Of a stretch of 59,951 bases of DNA, positions 18,474 through 29,240 are shown piece by piece. The stretch's first letter is position 1, and each line of letters begins with the position of its first letter. Source of the DNA: a virus; the IMG/VR virus record IMGVR_UViG_3300030104_001479, positions 1 to 59,951 of that record; one strand, given 5' to 3'. Below the pieces are notes generated by a model. That model saw only the letters and a list, made by a program, of their open reading frames with translations. It did not search any database and was not told where the DNA came from. Both the position numbers and the translations under genes were made by a program.

Positions 18474-20281
18474 TGAATATTCTAGAGCAAGAAGACCTTA
18501 TTAAAGGACTCCCTGATCAGGCTTTATTTCAACAAGCAGAGAATCCCACTGGGGAAGTTCCTCAGTTCTTGGTTATTTCTGAGATACAAAGACGTAATGA
18601 TATGCGTAAACGGTTTGAGGCATCAGAGCCTCAACCTCAGACTACCGCTGCTGAAAGAATAGTAAGAGAGGGGTTAGGAGCTTTCATGCCTCCTCAGAAT
18701 TCTTTACCTCCTCCTGCTATGCCTGCTCCACCTTCCACCTCTGTATCCCACTTGGAGGGTTCCTCCCCGTTAATGGGGCAAGGTATGGCAGCAGGAGGTA
18801 TCCTTAGCTTTAAAGAGGGTGGTGACTTCCCTGATCTAAGCGGTGATGGAAAGCTGACAAAGAAAGATGTGCTTATTGGTAGAGGTGTTATCAATAAGGC
18901 AGGTGGTGGTGTTCTTGGTTTTGCTCCGGGTGGTGGAACTTCTACTATTCGTGACTTAGCAACAACAATGTTTGGCTATACTCCTATATCTGAGAGAACT
19001 CCTGAATATTATGCAGAACAGGAACAACGCAATAAATTGATGGGAAGAGTAGAAGAGCTTGAAAGAACTTTAATGGGCTCTATAAGAGATAAAAGAGCTA
19101 GAAGAAGAGAGGCTTTGAGAATGGCAAGAGAGGAGCAAGCAGCCGAAGCTGTTGTAGAGACTCCTGTAGATGATCCTGCGTTTTATGAAGAGAACCCTGC
19201 TACTGCTGGATATTTTCCGCAGAAAGAAGAAGTTATATCTGAAAGTTATCTAGAATCTTTACCCGCTGGATTGGTTGATAACACCTCTTCTGTTGATAAA
19301 ATCACTGAATATACAGGAGAGGCGGGTTATGGAGGACAAGGAGATGCTAATTCTGTATTAACTAATCTTGGCGAAGATGAGCAAAATATTCTAGCTTTAG
19401 CAAAAAATGAACTTGGAGACAAAATAACAGTACCTCGCCCTGATTTGGAAAAACCAGACTTGTCTTCTGATGTTGAAACTCTTGACACTCAGTCTTTGTT
19501 GGACAGTATTGAGGCTCAACGCACAGGAATAACAGATAGGTTAGATGCTCGTAGATCAGAATCTCAAGAGTTAATAAACCAGATTAGAGAAGAAGGTAAG
19601 CGTGATGCGTTGAGTGCTGCATTGATTCAGCTAGGAGCTGGTATCTCTAGCGGAGATATGGCCTCTGGTTTGAGTCAGGCTGGTAGTGCCATGACTTCAG
19701 CTAATGCGCTCGCTAGAGATGCTGCTAGAGCAGAACAAAGAAGCATGAGAGATTATGAAGAAGCTGCTTTAGCTCAGGCTGATCTATTAGGTGTTGAAGG
19801 GCAGAGATTTGCATATGAAGAAGCAAAAGATGCTGCCGTAAGGAAGCAAGCTCTTGCTCAGTGGGATGCCGAACATGGTCTTCGACAAGACTCCCTAGCT
19901 CTTGAAGCAGCTTTTAAACAAGCAGGTCTTGATCAAGATTATGATCAGTTTAAATCTGGCTTGGTGATGCAGGTATCAGAGATTGCAGCTAAAGCTAAGA
20001 GCGATAACAATACTACTCGCAGAGAGGCAATGAGAACTTTCACCTCTTATATGAATACTATTAGAGATGTGGTTGATGACTTACCTGCATCTATGGACGC
20101 TGATAAGAAAATACAAACGGTTAAGGATATGCAGCGTCAGATGATTGATGCATTGAAGGTAGAGCTAGGATCAGATTTCTTTAACGCTTTTGCTAGGGAG
20201 GCTCAAGAAGAGGCAGCCTCTCCTTCATCTGGAGAAGAATTATCCATTGAAGAAATAATGTCTAGGTATCCGGGTCAGTAA
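18473..20281 (+). CDS. Internal virion protein with EF-hand-like loop
   Basis: A 602-residue protein. Residues about 100-160 contain two GG-rich hydrophobic segments (MAAGGILSFKEGG, VINKAGGGVLGFAPGG) flanking DLSGDGKLTKKDV, which has the D-x-S-x-D-G...D spacing of an EF-hand/dockerin-type Ca-binding loop. Residues about 180-230 and 320-590 are long charged helices, Ala/Glu/Gln-rich. The C-terminus (LSIEEIMSRYPGQ) runs into the giant protein gene by TAATG overlap. Likely an internal/ejection protein; Ca binding is inferred from the loop alone. Confidence 0.72.
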   Translation: MNILEQEDLIKGLPDQALFQQAENPTGEVPQFLVISEIQRRNDMRKRFEASEPQPQTTAAERIVREGLGAFMPPQNSLPPPAMPAPPSTSVSHLEGSSPLMGQGMAAGGILSFKEGGDFPDLSGDGKLTKKDVLIGRGVINKAGGGVLGFAPGGGTSTIRDLATTMFGYTPISERTPEYYAEQEQRNKLMGRVEELERTLMGSIRDKRARRREALRMAREEQAAEAVVETPVDDPAFYEENPATAGYFPQKEEVISESYLESLPAGLVDNTSSVDKITEYTGEAGYGGQGDANSVLTNLGEDEQNILALAKNELGDKITVPRPDLEKPDLSSDVETLDTQSLLDSIEAQRTGITDRLDARRSESQELINQIREEGKRDALSAALIQLGAGISSGDMASGLSQAGSAMTSANALARDAARAEQRSMRDYEEAALAQADLLGVEGQRFAYEEAKDAAVRKQALAQWDAEHGLRQDSLALEAAFKQAGLDQDYDQFKSGLVMQVSEIAAKAKSDNNTTRREAMRTFTSYMNTIRDVVDDLPASMDADKKIQTVKDMQRQMIDALKVELGSDFFNAFAREAQEEAASPSSGEELSIEEIMSRYPGQ

Positions 20282-23200
20282 TGCCAGAGTTAGAAGATGT
20301 CTATAAATCTTTACGGGCTGCTCATGATGCTGGTGATGTAGTTGCCGCTCAAAAGCTCGCAGATTATGCGAGACAACTTCAGTCTGAAGAACAGCCTCAA
20401 GAAACTACAGCTCTGGGTCAGGTTGGAGAAACTTTTAAAGCAATCCCTCGTGGCTTTGGCAGAACCTTGCTTACAGCAGCAGAAGGTGCTGGCGAGTTAG
20501 CTGATGCAGCTACTAATTTCGTAGGTCTAGAAAACCTAATTGACTCTGGTGATGATAACGCTTTGGTCTCTGCTGCCAGACAAGGGCAGAAAGCCCTTAA
20601 CGAGTCATGGTTAGGTGTAGATGATGCTTATCAGGATGAGTGGCTGACTAAGTTTGGTGAAGGCTTAGGCTCTATGGCAACTTTCTTTACCCCGACAGCG
20701 GCTCTCAGGCTCGCTGGATTGACGGGTAGAGCTACAAAGACTACCGCTGCCTTGGCTTCTGCTACTGGCTCAGGAGAGCAAGCTCAGCGCATAGAGCAGG
20801 CTAGAGCTGAGGGACTTGATGTAACTGGAGGTCAGGAAGATACAGCTATTTTGACGGGAGCAATTATTGGTCTCAGCGAGTTAGCTCCAGTAGAACGAAT
20901 TTTGCGTGGCATCGACCCCGGCAAAGCTACTGACGATGTAAAAACAGTCATCATGAAAAGGCTTTCTAGTGCTTTTGCTTCTGGAGGAATGGAAGCTTTA
21001 CAAGAAACCTCTGCTTCTTTGCTGCAAGACCTTGCTGAAAGAGAAATATATAACCCTGATGTTGACTTCGGACAGGAAGCTTTAGATAGCTTTACCATAG
21101 GTGGTGCTGTTGGTTTCACTGCTGATCTTGTTGTGAATGCAATGGCAGGTAGAAGGGGAAGAGATTTTTCTGAAACTCAAAAAACTGATGAGCTTCAGTT
21201 TAGAAAAGAGGAAGAAGAAAGAGGCAACCTCCGTAGAAAAGAACTTGAGCCTGCTCCTACTGCCGAAGACATAGACGTACCCCGCATAAGATCAGAAATG
21301 AGAGAAAGCGGTGATGCGAACTTGGTAGCTTTGGAGTCTCAATTATCAGATGATCAAATTAGAGAAATAGGGGGTGTAACAACTCCTGTCGTTGAAGAAG
21401 AGCTTGATCCTGCCACCATCCCTCCCAAAAGCGATAACATGGCTAACTATGCCAAAGATATTGCTGTTCAAATGGGAAGAAACTTTCCTACTGAGACCTC
21501 TTTTAACATCGAACAAATTTCTATTCCTGTTGACGAGACCACTAGCGAGCCAGCCTTTCAGGTTGTAGACAGTGAAGGTAAAGCTTATGGTTCTCCTCGT
21601 GCGGAATACGAGCAAGCTGCTGTGTTAGCTGGAACCCTTAACAGAGAGATTGTAGATCAGACTGCAAGAAACTCTACAGAGGAGATAATTGAAGCTACCC
21701 CAGAACAATACGATGAGGATACAACACAGAGCTTAGAGGTTATTGGTAACCGAATTAAGAATCCTCGTGCTAATGAGATTACGGCTGATGCCTTGAATGT
21801 GGCAGCAGATACCACGATGGATCAAGGCTTTGAAGAAAACCTGACTGCCGAACAAGCAATGCAGAGAAACATGGGCAGAGTGTTTACTGAGCAGGACATG
21901 GTCAACAGCCTCACAGCCTCTCAGAGAGTTAATCGCAAGCGTCTAGCTAGAGGTTTGCCTGAGACTAACAAGTTTACCGTTACTGAAGCCAAAGAAGTTT
22001 TAGGTAAAGACTTTGGAAAGCTAGGAGACATTGGTGCTGGCGGTATCATTGAGACTCAGAAGTACAGTGTTGGCAAGGATAAAAAAGGTAATCCTATAGT
22101 TGTTAGTAGCTTAGGCGAAGTGATTACCAGTAAAAGTGTACAGAAGATTAGAAAGAAAGATGGCAAGCTTTACACGCAAAAGCGTAAGCTTAAGACTGAA
22201 AACGATGCTCGAATATTAGCAGACAGACTCAACAGTCGTTATGACCAAGCTGTTGACGAGGTTGTCTTTGAAGACATCAAGGCTGGCAACGCAGAAATAA
22301 AAGCTTTGCTAGAACGAAAGAATATCCCTAACGAGTTAGACAGTCCTGCCATTAAGACAATGGCTAAGGCTTTTGTTGGTAAAGAGAATGTCAACGACAT
22401 GGACACTGGTGAGAAGAAGTTCTTTTACCAGAAGATTCGTAAGCTCCCCGTAGTACCCTCCCCTCTTGCAGAAGGTCTTCCTGATTTTGACCAAGCTTCC
22501 ACTCTCACTCAAGGCGTTGAGGTCGATGCTGAACCTTTGGCTTTGCCTGCTCCTGATCGAGAACTTCCTAGTCCTGAGCTTGTTGCTGATATGCAAGAGC
22601 GTTTGAACGCTGAGCTGAAGAGAAAGAATCTAAGCGATCAGGGAGTTACAGGTCGAATCTTTCAAGAGTTTAGAGACTATGGTCTCAACAAAGAGGATCA
22701 GCCCGTCTTCACCTCTGAGGTTCTAGAAGAAACAGAGGGTGGGTATCTAAAAGATTTTAATGAGATTGCTGTAGGTGTGCGTCAGGCACTGCAATTTCAT
22801 GAAGAAAGCACTGGTACAAAGGTGGACATGAACGATGGTGACGCGGTCTTTGCTGTCATCAAAGATGTTTTAAATCATGAGACCGTCCATGCGCTAAGAA
22901 GATTGGATTTGTTTACCGCAGAAGAGTACAGAGTTCTTGAGAAAGCGGCTGAGAATACTAAAAGACAAGGTGAGGATATTACCTATCTAGAGGATGCTCA
23001 AGATAGGTATTCGGACTTATCACGAACTCAGATCATGGAAGAGGCTGTGGCTGAGCTGGTGCGTCAGAACACTAATCTGGGTGGTAGACCTAGAACAATC
23101 ATTAATAAGATTAAGGATATTCTAGAAGCGATTGCTCGTTTCATTTCTGGCAGTCCTCCGACAGTGCAACGTATTGTGGCTGGCATAGAGAGTGGAGATA

Positions 23201-26200
23201 TAGGTGCAAGAGCGACTGGTGAGGTTCGCAGCCTAAGAGCTACCAGAGATAGGCTTGATTTGTATGAGTATGAAAACATTGATGATGTGGCTCCAGCAGG
23301 CTCTCAGACAGCTCCTAAGATAGGAGATACCTTAGAGGAATTAGAAAGACAGCTACAGCCTATCAAAGAGGTGACGGTTGCTGAGATAGATGAGCAGCCT
23401 ATTGCTAGGTCTACCAAATCAAACCGTAAGTTTATTCAGGCTTTAGTAGATAAGGGCAATTTAATTTTAGGTGAGGCATCTTACTTTCCTGATGGAAGAT
23501 TGGAACATGAGAATCATTTTGCACACCGCAAAGCGGAGAGAGGTATTAGTGACGAACAGATAGAGAAAACGGTTTATTACGGGAATATGTTTAAGGCATA
23601 TCCTGATGGAAAGAACAGACCTCCCGGCGTGATATTTAGAGGTGAAGATATAACTGTGGTAGGAGAGGCAAGAGGGAATCAGTTAGTATTAAAGACTGTT
23701 TACGAAACTAATAATCCTCCTGTCAGAGAGTCCACTCAACAGAAAGCTTCAAAAGATTATTGGGAAGGAGATTCTAAAATTGCTTACTCAAGGCGTAGAA
23801 AGCCTCCAGAAAAAACTCAAACTGCTTACAAACTTTTTCGTACTCTTCCAAGTGAACCGGGAAAGTTGTTTCCTTTATTTGTTGATGCTAATCAACCTGT
23901 TCCGATGGGTGAATGGGTTCAAGCTAAGTCCGGGCCTAGAGATGAGAAAGGCAAAGTAAAGTCTAAGCTAGGTGGGTTAGCTTATAGACCCGGATGGCAT
24001 TCGGGAGATTTACCCGTAGCTAAACATATAGGCCAGAGAGACCCTGCTAGTAACTCAACTAAACCAGCATTTCGCAAACCAGATCAAGTGTGGGCAGAAG
24101 TAGAAGTCGCTGCGGATGTTGATTGGCAAGACAGAGCTAACAAAGCTGCTGTTAAAAATAAAGATGGTTCTATAAGAGTTAAGACTGCTCACATAACTGA
24201 TCGAATCCCAAAGGGAGGTTTCTACAGATATAAAACCAATCCCAACATGGAAGGGAATTGGATAATAAGTGGTGATCTTAAAGTTAACAGAGTGCTTTCT
24301 AACGAAGAAGTTGATCAAATAAACAGACAAGCTGGAGTTTCTGATCTTCCTCGTGTTGAAGATCGACAAGACAGCTCTATAGCTTATTCTCGTAGAGGAA
24401 TAACCATCCCTGAAGCATCTAGCACCGCTCCTACACTACCAGTCGGTGAGGTAGAAGCAGAGTTGCAGTCTTTGCTTGATAGGACTGATGGTAATCCTAC
24501 CTCTCGTCAGTTGTCTAACATCACTGGCGCACCTACACCCAGAACAATTACGAACAAAGCTGGCAAGAAAGTCATTGATAAAAAGCGCGATGGTGAGGTC
24601 AAGCCAACATCTCTTGCTGAGTTAAGAGCTATGGCAAGAAGGGGTTTGCAGGAAGGTCAAAACGATCTGCGTTGGTATGATCAGTTTGGTAGTGGCCTGA
24701 AGGATATAATCGGTGATGCAAACATCGAAGAAGCTTCAGTAATTTTTGGGATTACCTCTCAACAAAACTCAGCCGAACAAAACCTAGCCGACACTTTGCA
24801 TATCATGTCAGTGGCAAGACGCATTGATCCTGTGGAAAACACGGCTGCTTTTATCAAAGAGCTGAAGGAGGGAACCAGACCAAACGGACAAAAGGTTAAG
24901 ATAACTGGTGACCAGATAAATCGTATTGTGCGGATGTATACCGAGGGCTATGCAAACGCAGGTCTTAAGACCAGCACCTATATGCAACTTATCCAAGACC
25001 GAGCAAGGAATCGTTTTAATCCTTTTAGTGTGCAAGATGTACATATGGCTAGAGCTTTCGGCTTTAGAAGAAAGAACTACAAGGATGGCAATCTGGTTGA
25101 TGCAGCTATTATTCCGGGTGATCTTCAGTATCGGTATGCTCAATATCTTACAAGCTATCTCGCTCAAGAGTTTGGGGTTACTCCTAATCAAATGCAGGCA
25201 GCTTTGTGGTTTGTGGCAAAGGACACCTTGTCTCCCAAGAAAGGAAAGGCAAAGGCAGGGGCTGGAACATGGGTTTCTTCTAGGAGATTTGCTCAGCCAG
25301 AGGTAAAGGTTATTGAGCAACAGATAGAAGACGGTGTGTTTGATACGACATCTCCTCTGACACCTGCGTTAGAGAAAGGTGTACGTCCTCGTAATGCACC
25401 TAAAGTTAAACAAGACCCTTATACCAATTATCTTCAGATAGATGAGCTTACAGAACTTGCTGCTCAAAGAGCCCCTAGAGTGTTGGCTTCAGCTAACCCC
25501 GGTAATGGTAGGGGATATGGTTTTCCTGAGTCTGTTAGTCTCGAAGAGATTGTGGATTTTAATAAGGGTGCTTTAGATGTTATCACTGACCAAGACGGAC
25601 AAATTCCTTTCATCAGGCAGATGGGAATACCTCACGTTGTGGAATCATCTTTCGGAACTTATGAGGGAATAGAGCCTAACATTCAAATTAGATTGCTAGA
25701 TGGAACGCTAGAGCAAGCTGACTTTATAGGTAATGTTTTAGGAGATGCGCTCTTACAGGACGCAGTTGTTACCGAGAAGCCTATTTACGATCAAGGTAGT
25801 CAGGTGGGTATCGCAGCAACTAAGGCTGATGGCTCTGCTTTCACAGAAGAAGAGGTCATGGCTGTCGCTAACAAAGCTAATCCAGAGAAAGACCCTTACG
25901 GACTAAACTTTACGTTGGTTGATAACGGAAGAGCTTTAGCTTTTACAGACGGGAGAACTTTTGATAGAAAAGAGTTTCCTGATTACACCCCTGAAATGTC
26001 AGAGGAATTTGCCGATAAGGTGTTGAACGCCTTTGATAATGATGTACAATACGTCTATAGCCAATATACTCAACAAGGCAATTACTATGAAAGTGAAGGA
26101 TATTCAAGCGCGATTAGAGGCGAAGGGGATACAGAAAGCTTCCCCGGATCATCCGATATACTCAGCACCGTCAACGATACGCTTTATAAACCGTTCTGGG

Positions 26201-29200
26201 ACTACTACACAGCAGAAGCGGAAAGAATCGGCTTTACCCCGCAGAATCTAACTCCTCCATCTCCTCCTATTGCGCCTGAGTCTGTCAGACCGCAAGCAGT
26301 ACAACCTAGATCAATCCCTCCTGCTGAGGTAGAAGCAGCCGTAGAGAAGAACCTAGAAGCCCTAGAGAACACTACAGGAGGGGCTGTACCTACCTTTAGC
26401 GTCAAAGCCTCACCAGAGGCTCAGGCTGTGGCTAGAAAACCAGAGCTTGGGGTTAAGCCTACCAAGGAACAAGACATTGTTTACTCTCGCAGATCGCCTA
26501 GAGACCCAGAGGTAAAGGCTGTTGTAGATAAAGTTATTCAGCCTGAGTCTAGGAAGAAGAGTCTGTTTGAAAATATATTTTCTAAAAGCGATGACTACCA
26601 AACGCAGTTCTCTAAGTTTCGTCAGGATTACGTTAACAGGTATGAGCCTTTAGAAAAGATGGACAAGATGATGAGGGATACGCTAGGTACTCTAGCTGAT
26701 TCTTCAGCTCACTTCGCAATGATCATGTCTGACCGATCTAGCAACTTAACAGCAGCCTCTATTAAACATGGTATTCCTGTTCGTAGGGACGGAATGTTTA
26801 AGACAGAAGATTTTATATATGACGGAAATAAAGTCGATGGTTTGCTCGGTGTGTTCAAGAACCTTATGCCAAGTGAAAATGTATTTAATGAGAATTTACT
26901 GGAGGTTTGGCAATCTTACGCGATAGCTAAAAGAGCTAAAGAAATAAACGATTCTGGCAAACTCAGCCCTGTACCGAAAGGAGAAGAGGATGCTTTCCTA
27001 GCTGAGATGGAAGCCATAGCTGATAAGTACATTAACCCAAATACAAATAAGTCTTATATCAGGGAAGTGTACGATATGTATCAGGCGTACAATAACCAAG
27101 TTATCAACCTGATGAGAGACTCAGGACTTATCACTGATCAGGAAGCTAGAAGCTGGGAGCGTAGTTCAACGTATTATCCTTTCTATAGAGACTTTGAGGC
27201 TGATCCAAACGCGGAGACTAATCAGGAAACAGGTGATGGAAAGTTAGTTAATGTAGATTCTATTCTTAATGTTGGAATGGAAAACTCTCCTAGCTTTCTT
27301 CCTCAGGACAAAATTGGATCACAAAAGCTCAGAAGATTAGAGGGCAGTCGGCTTAAGATAGATGTTCCCCCTCTTGAGGCTGTGGTTAAAAACCTAGATG
27401 CCGCTATCAATATGTCGATGAAGAACATTGCCTATCAAAGAGCAATGCGTGATGCTGTCTATCTGGGCTTTGCCTCAAAGATTGAGCCGGGTCGTAAGAT
27501 GAAAGCTCTGAAGAAGGGAGAAATATCTAACGATATTTATATCAGAGAGAATGGCAAGGATGTCAGGTACAAGGTTCACGATCAGTTGCTTTTCTCTGCG
27601 CTTCAACCTATCTCTGACGGGTCTCTGGTAACTCGTATTACAGAAATAACATCCATGCCTGCAAGATTCCTGCGAGAGTCTGTTACTCGCTCTCCGGGTT
27701 TTATGTTGGTCAATATGCTTAGGGACACGCTTTCTGCCTTTGTAACCTCAGGGGCAAGCTTTACCCCTATTATAGACACTGCTAAAAACTTTAGGACTGA
27801 CTTAACTGAATTTGAAAAGTTAGGTGTAGTTACTGGGTACGACAACATTAGTGACCCTAAAGATTTAGCAGCTTATCTCTCAAAGGAGATGAGAAAGAAA
27901 AACATTGATACAGGTGCGAGTAAAACTACCAAGGCATGGGAGAATAGTTTAGGAAAGGCATGGGACTTGTTAGGTGCAGGTACTACTAAGTCCGACTTTG
28001 CTACTCGTAAAGCGGTTTATGACGATGTACTTGCTAGAACTGGAAGTCAGGCTGAAGCAGCTTATCAAGCGATAGAGGTTTTAAACTTTGGCAGAAGAGG
28101 GGGCAACGCTGCTTATCGAATGTTTGCAGCAGCAACACCTTTCCTTAACGCAAGAATACAAGGACTCGATGTTTTATGGAGAACTGGTTTAGGTACTTAT
28201 TCCTCTCGGAGCGATCTAGGTAAAGCTCAAATACAAAGAAACGCTTTGCTTAGGGCTAGTTATCTTACTGGGCTGACTGCTGCTTACTGGATGCTAATGA
28301 GCGATGATGATCAGTATAAAGAAGCATCTGACTATGTCCGTGATAACAACTGGCTTATTCCTAATCCGTTTGGTAATGAGCCAATGAAAATACCCATACC
28401 TTTCGAGATAGGATTGTTGTTCAAGACATTCCCTGAAAGGTTACTCGATGCTTCCTTCAAAGAATCCACAGCCCGTGATTTTGCACAGACAGTGGGAAGA
28501 GGAGCGATTGCTACTCTTGAGATGAACCCGTTCGGAATTCAAATCGCTGCCCCGCTAGTGGAGGTTGGTTTTAACAAGAACTTCTACACTGGCAGACAGA
28601 TTGTTCCTTATTACATTGATCAGGGAGTAGTCGCAGGTTTACAGGATAGAGTCACAACCACAGAGTTTGCTGAGTGGTTAGGACAATCAACAGGAATGAG
28701 TCCTTTAAAAATAGATCATGTGATTAACGGCTATGCAGGATCACTAGGTATGGTAGCTATCGATATGGTAGATAACATTCTTAGATCGCCTGCGATTACC
28801 GGAGACTTTGCAGCTTCTATGCCTACCTATAATCTGTCAGAGAATCCTGCCTTTAGAAGATTCTTTGCAAGAGCAGAGGGTACTGGTCTTTCAGAAGATT
28901 TTTATGAAATGAATCGTTATGTGGGACAAATAGTTCAAACACTGAATAAACTTGAAGAAGAAGGAAGAATTGAAGAGTATCAAAAATTTCTTGTGGGAAG
29001 AGAACATCTTCTTGATTTTAGAAAAGATTTCAATGCTATTAGTAATGAGCTTTCTGAGTTGCGTAAAGAGAAGCAAGATATTATTAGAGCTGATATCCAT
29101 CCTGACAGTAAGCGTGATCAAGTTAACGAGATAGACAGGATCATTAACGAAAGATTGCAGGTAGTGCCACTGTACAAAGAACTGGTGCGCTTGCCTGTGT

Positions 29201-29235
29201 TTAGAGAAAGCACCTTCAAGGAAGGCGGCCCTTAG
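20281..29235 (+). CDS. Giant polyvalent internal virion protein with zincin and toxin-like domains
   Basis: A 2984-residue protein, of the phage polyvalent class that is injected with the DNA. Visible modules: a hydrophobic helical N-terminus with GTLLTAAEGAGELADAATNF-like segments (about 50-290); a zincin (LNHETVHALRR, HExxH at about 866, with EEAVAEL downstream as possible third-ligand region); a DUF4258-like nuclease/toxin-type module (HFAHRKAERGISDEQIEKTV...GNQLVLKTVYETN, about 1074-1140); a module starting AYKLFRTLPSEPGKLFPLFVDAN with LAYRPGWHSGDLPVAKHIG (about 1175-1360); a helical domain (about 1450-1660); and an LPD38-like C-terminal region (FLRESVTRSPGFMLVNMLRDTLSAF, about 2460, then FGRRGGNAAYRMFAAATPF, about 2603). 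Domain labels are by recognition. It ends overlapping the convergent SprT gene. Confidence 0.85.
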   Translation: MPELEDVYKSLRAAHDAGDVVAAQKLADYARQLQSEEQPQETTALGQVGETFKAIPRGFGRTLLTAAEGAGELADAATNFVGLENLIDSGDDNALVSAARQGQKALNESWLGVDDAYQDEWLTKFGEGLGSMATFFTPTAALRLAGLTGRATKTTAALASATGSGEQAQRIEQARAEGLDVTGGQEDTAILTGAIIGLSELAPVERILRGIDPGKATDDVKTVIMKRLSSAFASGGMEALQETSASLLQDLAEREIYNPDVDFGQEALDSFTIGGAVGFTADLVVNAMAGRRGRDFSETQKTDELQFRKEEEERGNLRRKELEPAPTAEDIDVPRIRSEMRESGDANLVALESQLSDDQIREIGGVTTPVVEEELDPATIPPKSDNMANYAKDIAVQMGRNFPTETSFNIEQISIPVDETTSEPAFQVVDSEGKAYGSPRAEYEQAAVLAGTLNREIVDQTARNSTEEIIEATPEQYDEDTTQSLEVIGNRIKNPRANEITADALNVAADTTMDQGFEENLTAEQAMQRNMGRVFTEQDMVNSLTASQRVNRKRLARGLPETNKFTVTEAKEVLGKDFGKLGDIGAGGIIETQKYSVGKDKKGNPIVVSSLGEVITSKSVQKIRKKDGKLYTQKRKLKTENDARILADRLNSRYDQAVDEVVFEDIKAGNAEIKALLERKNIPNELDSPAIKTMAKAFVGKENVNDMDTGEKKFFYQKIRKLPVVPSPLAEGLPDFDQASTLTQGVEVDAEPLALPAPDRELPSPELVADMQERLNAELKRKNLSDQGVTGRIFQEFRDYGLNKEDQPVFTSEVLEETEGGYLKDFNEIAVGVRQALQFHEESTGTKVDMNDGDAVFAVIKDVLNHETVHALRRLDLFTAEEYRVLEKAAENTKRQGEDITYLEDAQDRYSDLSRTQIMEEAVAELVRQNTNLGGRPRTIINKIKDILEAIARFISGSPPTVQRIVAGIESGDIGARATGEVRSLRATRDRLDLYEYENIDDVAPAGSQTAPKIGDTLEELERQLQPIKEVTVAEIDEQPIARSTKSNRKFIQALVDKGNLILGEASYFPDGRLEHENHFAHRKAERGISDEQIEKTVYYGNMFKAYPDGKNRPPGVIFRGEDITVVGEARGNQLVLKTVYETNNPPVRESTQQKASKDYWEGDSKIAYSRRRKPPEKTQTAYKLFRTLPSEPGKLFPLFVDANQPVPMGEWVQAKSGPRDEKGKVKSKLGGLAYRPGWHSGDLPVAKHIGQRDPASNSTKPAFRKPDQVWAEVEVAADVDWQDRANKAAVKNKDGSIRVKTAHITDRIPKGGFYRYKTNPNMEGNWIISGDLKVNRVLSNEEVDQINRQAGVSDLPRVEDRQDSSIAYSRRGITIPEASSTAPTLPVGEVEAELQSLLDRTDGNPTSRQLSNITGAPTPRTITNKAGKKVIDKKRDGEVKPTSLAELRAMARRGLQEGQNDLRWYDQFGSGLKDIIGDANIEEASVIFGITSQQNSAEQNLADTLHIMSVARRIDPVENTAAFIKELKEGTRPNGQKVKITGDQINRIVRMYTEGYANAGLKTSTYMQLIQDRARNRFNPFSVQDVHMARAFGFRRKNYKDGNLVDAAIIPGDLQYRYAQYLTSYLAQEFGVTPNQMQAALWFVAKDTLSPKKGKAKAGAGTWVSSRRFAQPEVKVIEQQIEDGVFDTTSPLTPALEKGVRPRNAPKVKQDPYTNYLQIDELTELAAQRAPRVLASANPGNGRGYGFPESVSLEEIVDFNKGALDVITDQDGQIPFIRQMGIPHVVESSFGTYEGIEPNIQIRLLDGTLEQADFIGNVLGDALLQDAVVTEKPIYDQGSQVGIAATKADGSAFTEEEVMAVANKANPEKDPYGLNFTLVDNGRALAFTDGRTFDRKEFPDYTPEMSEEFADKVLNAFDNDVQYVYSQYTQQGNYYESEGYSSAIRGEGDTESFPGSSDILSTVNDTLYKPFWDYYTAEAERIGFTPQNLTPPSPPIAPESVRPQAVQPRSIPPAEVEAAVEKNLEALENTTGGAVPTFSVKASPEAQAVARKPELGVKPTKEQDIVYSRRSPRDPEVKAVVDKVIQPESRKKSLFENIFSKSDDYQTQFSKFRQDYVNRYEPLEKMDKMMRDTLGTLADSSAHFAMIMSDRSSNLTAASIKHGIPVRRDGMFKTEDFIYDGNKVDGLLGVFKNLMPSENVFNENLLEVWQSYAIAKRAKEINDSGKLSPVPKGEEDAFLAEMEAIADKYINPNTNKSYIREVYDMYQAYNNQVINLMRDSGLITDQEARSWERSSTYYPFYRDFEADPNAETNQETGDGKLVNVDSILNVGMENSPSFLPQDKIGSQKLRRLEGSRLKIDVPPLEAVVKNLDAAINMSMKNIAYQRAMRDAVYLGFASKIEPGRKMKALKKGEISNDIYIRENGKDVRYKVHDQLLFSALQPISDGSLVTRITEITSMPARFLRESVTRSPGFMLVNMLRDTLSAFVTSGASFTPIIDTAKNFRTDLTEFEKLGVVTGYDNISDPKDLAAYLSKEMRKKNIDTGASKTTKAWENSLGKAWDLLGAGTTKSDFATRKAVYDDVLARTGSQAEAAYQAIEVLNFGRRGGNAAYRMFAAATPFLNARIQGLDVLWRTGLGTYSSRSDLGKAQIQRNALLRASYLTGLTAAYWMLMSDDDQYKEASDYVRDNNWLIPNPFGNEPMKIPIPFEIGLLFKTFPERLLDASFKESTARDFAQTVGRGAIATLEMNPFGIQIAAPLVEVGFNKNFYTGRQIVPYYIDQGVVAGLQDRVTTTEFAEWLGQSTGMSPLKIDHVINGYAGSLGMVAIDMVDNILRSPAITGDFAASMPTYNLSENPAFRRFFARAEGTGLSEDFYEMNRYVGQIVQTLNKLEEEGRIEEYQKFLVGREHLLDFRKDFNAISNELSELRKEKQDIIRADIHPDSKRDQVNEIDRIINERLQVVPLYKELVRLPVFRESTFKEGGP

Positions 29236-29240
29236 GCCGC
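29225..29240. terminator. Hairpin in overlapping convergent stop codons
   Basis: GCGGCC (29225-29230), loop CTTA, GGCCGC (29235-29240) makes a 6-bp GC-only stem. The stem sits exactly over the TAG of the giant virion gene (29233-29235) and the TAA of the minus-strand SprT gene (29232-29234). On the plus strand a pyrimidine run (TTCCTCTTTCTT) follows. Likely a bidirectional terminator that separates late and early transcripts. Confidence 0.65.

Noticed and set aside
24808-25320. Long minus-strand open frame inside the giant virion gene
   Set aside because: Lies wholly within a well-supported coding region; composition not protein-like and no neighbours on that strand.
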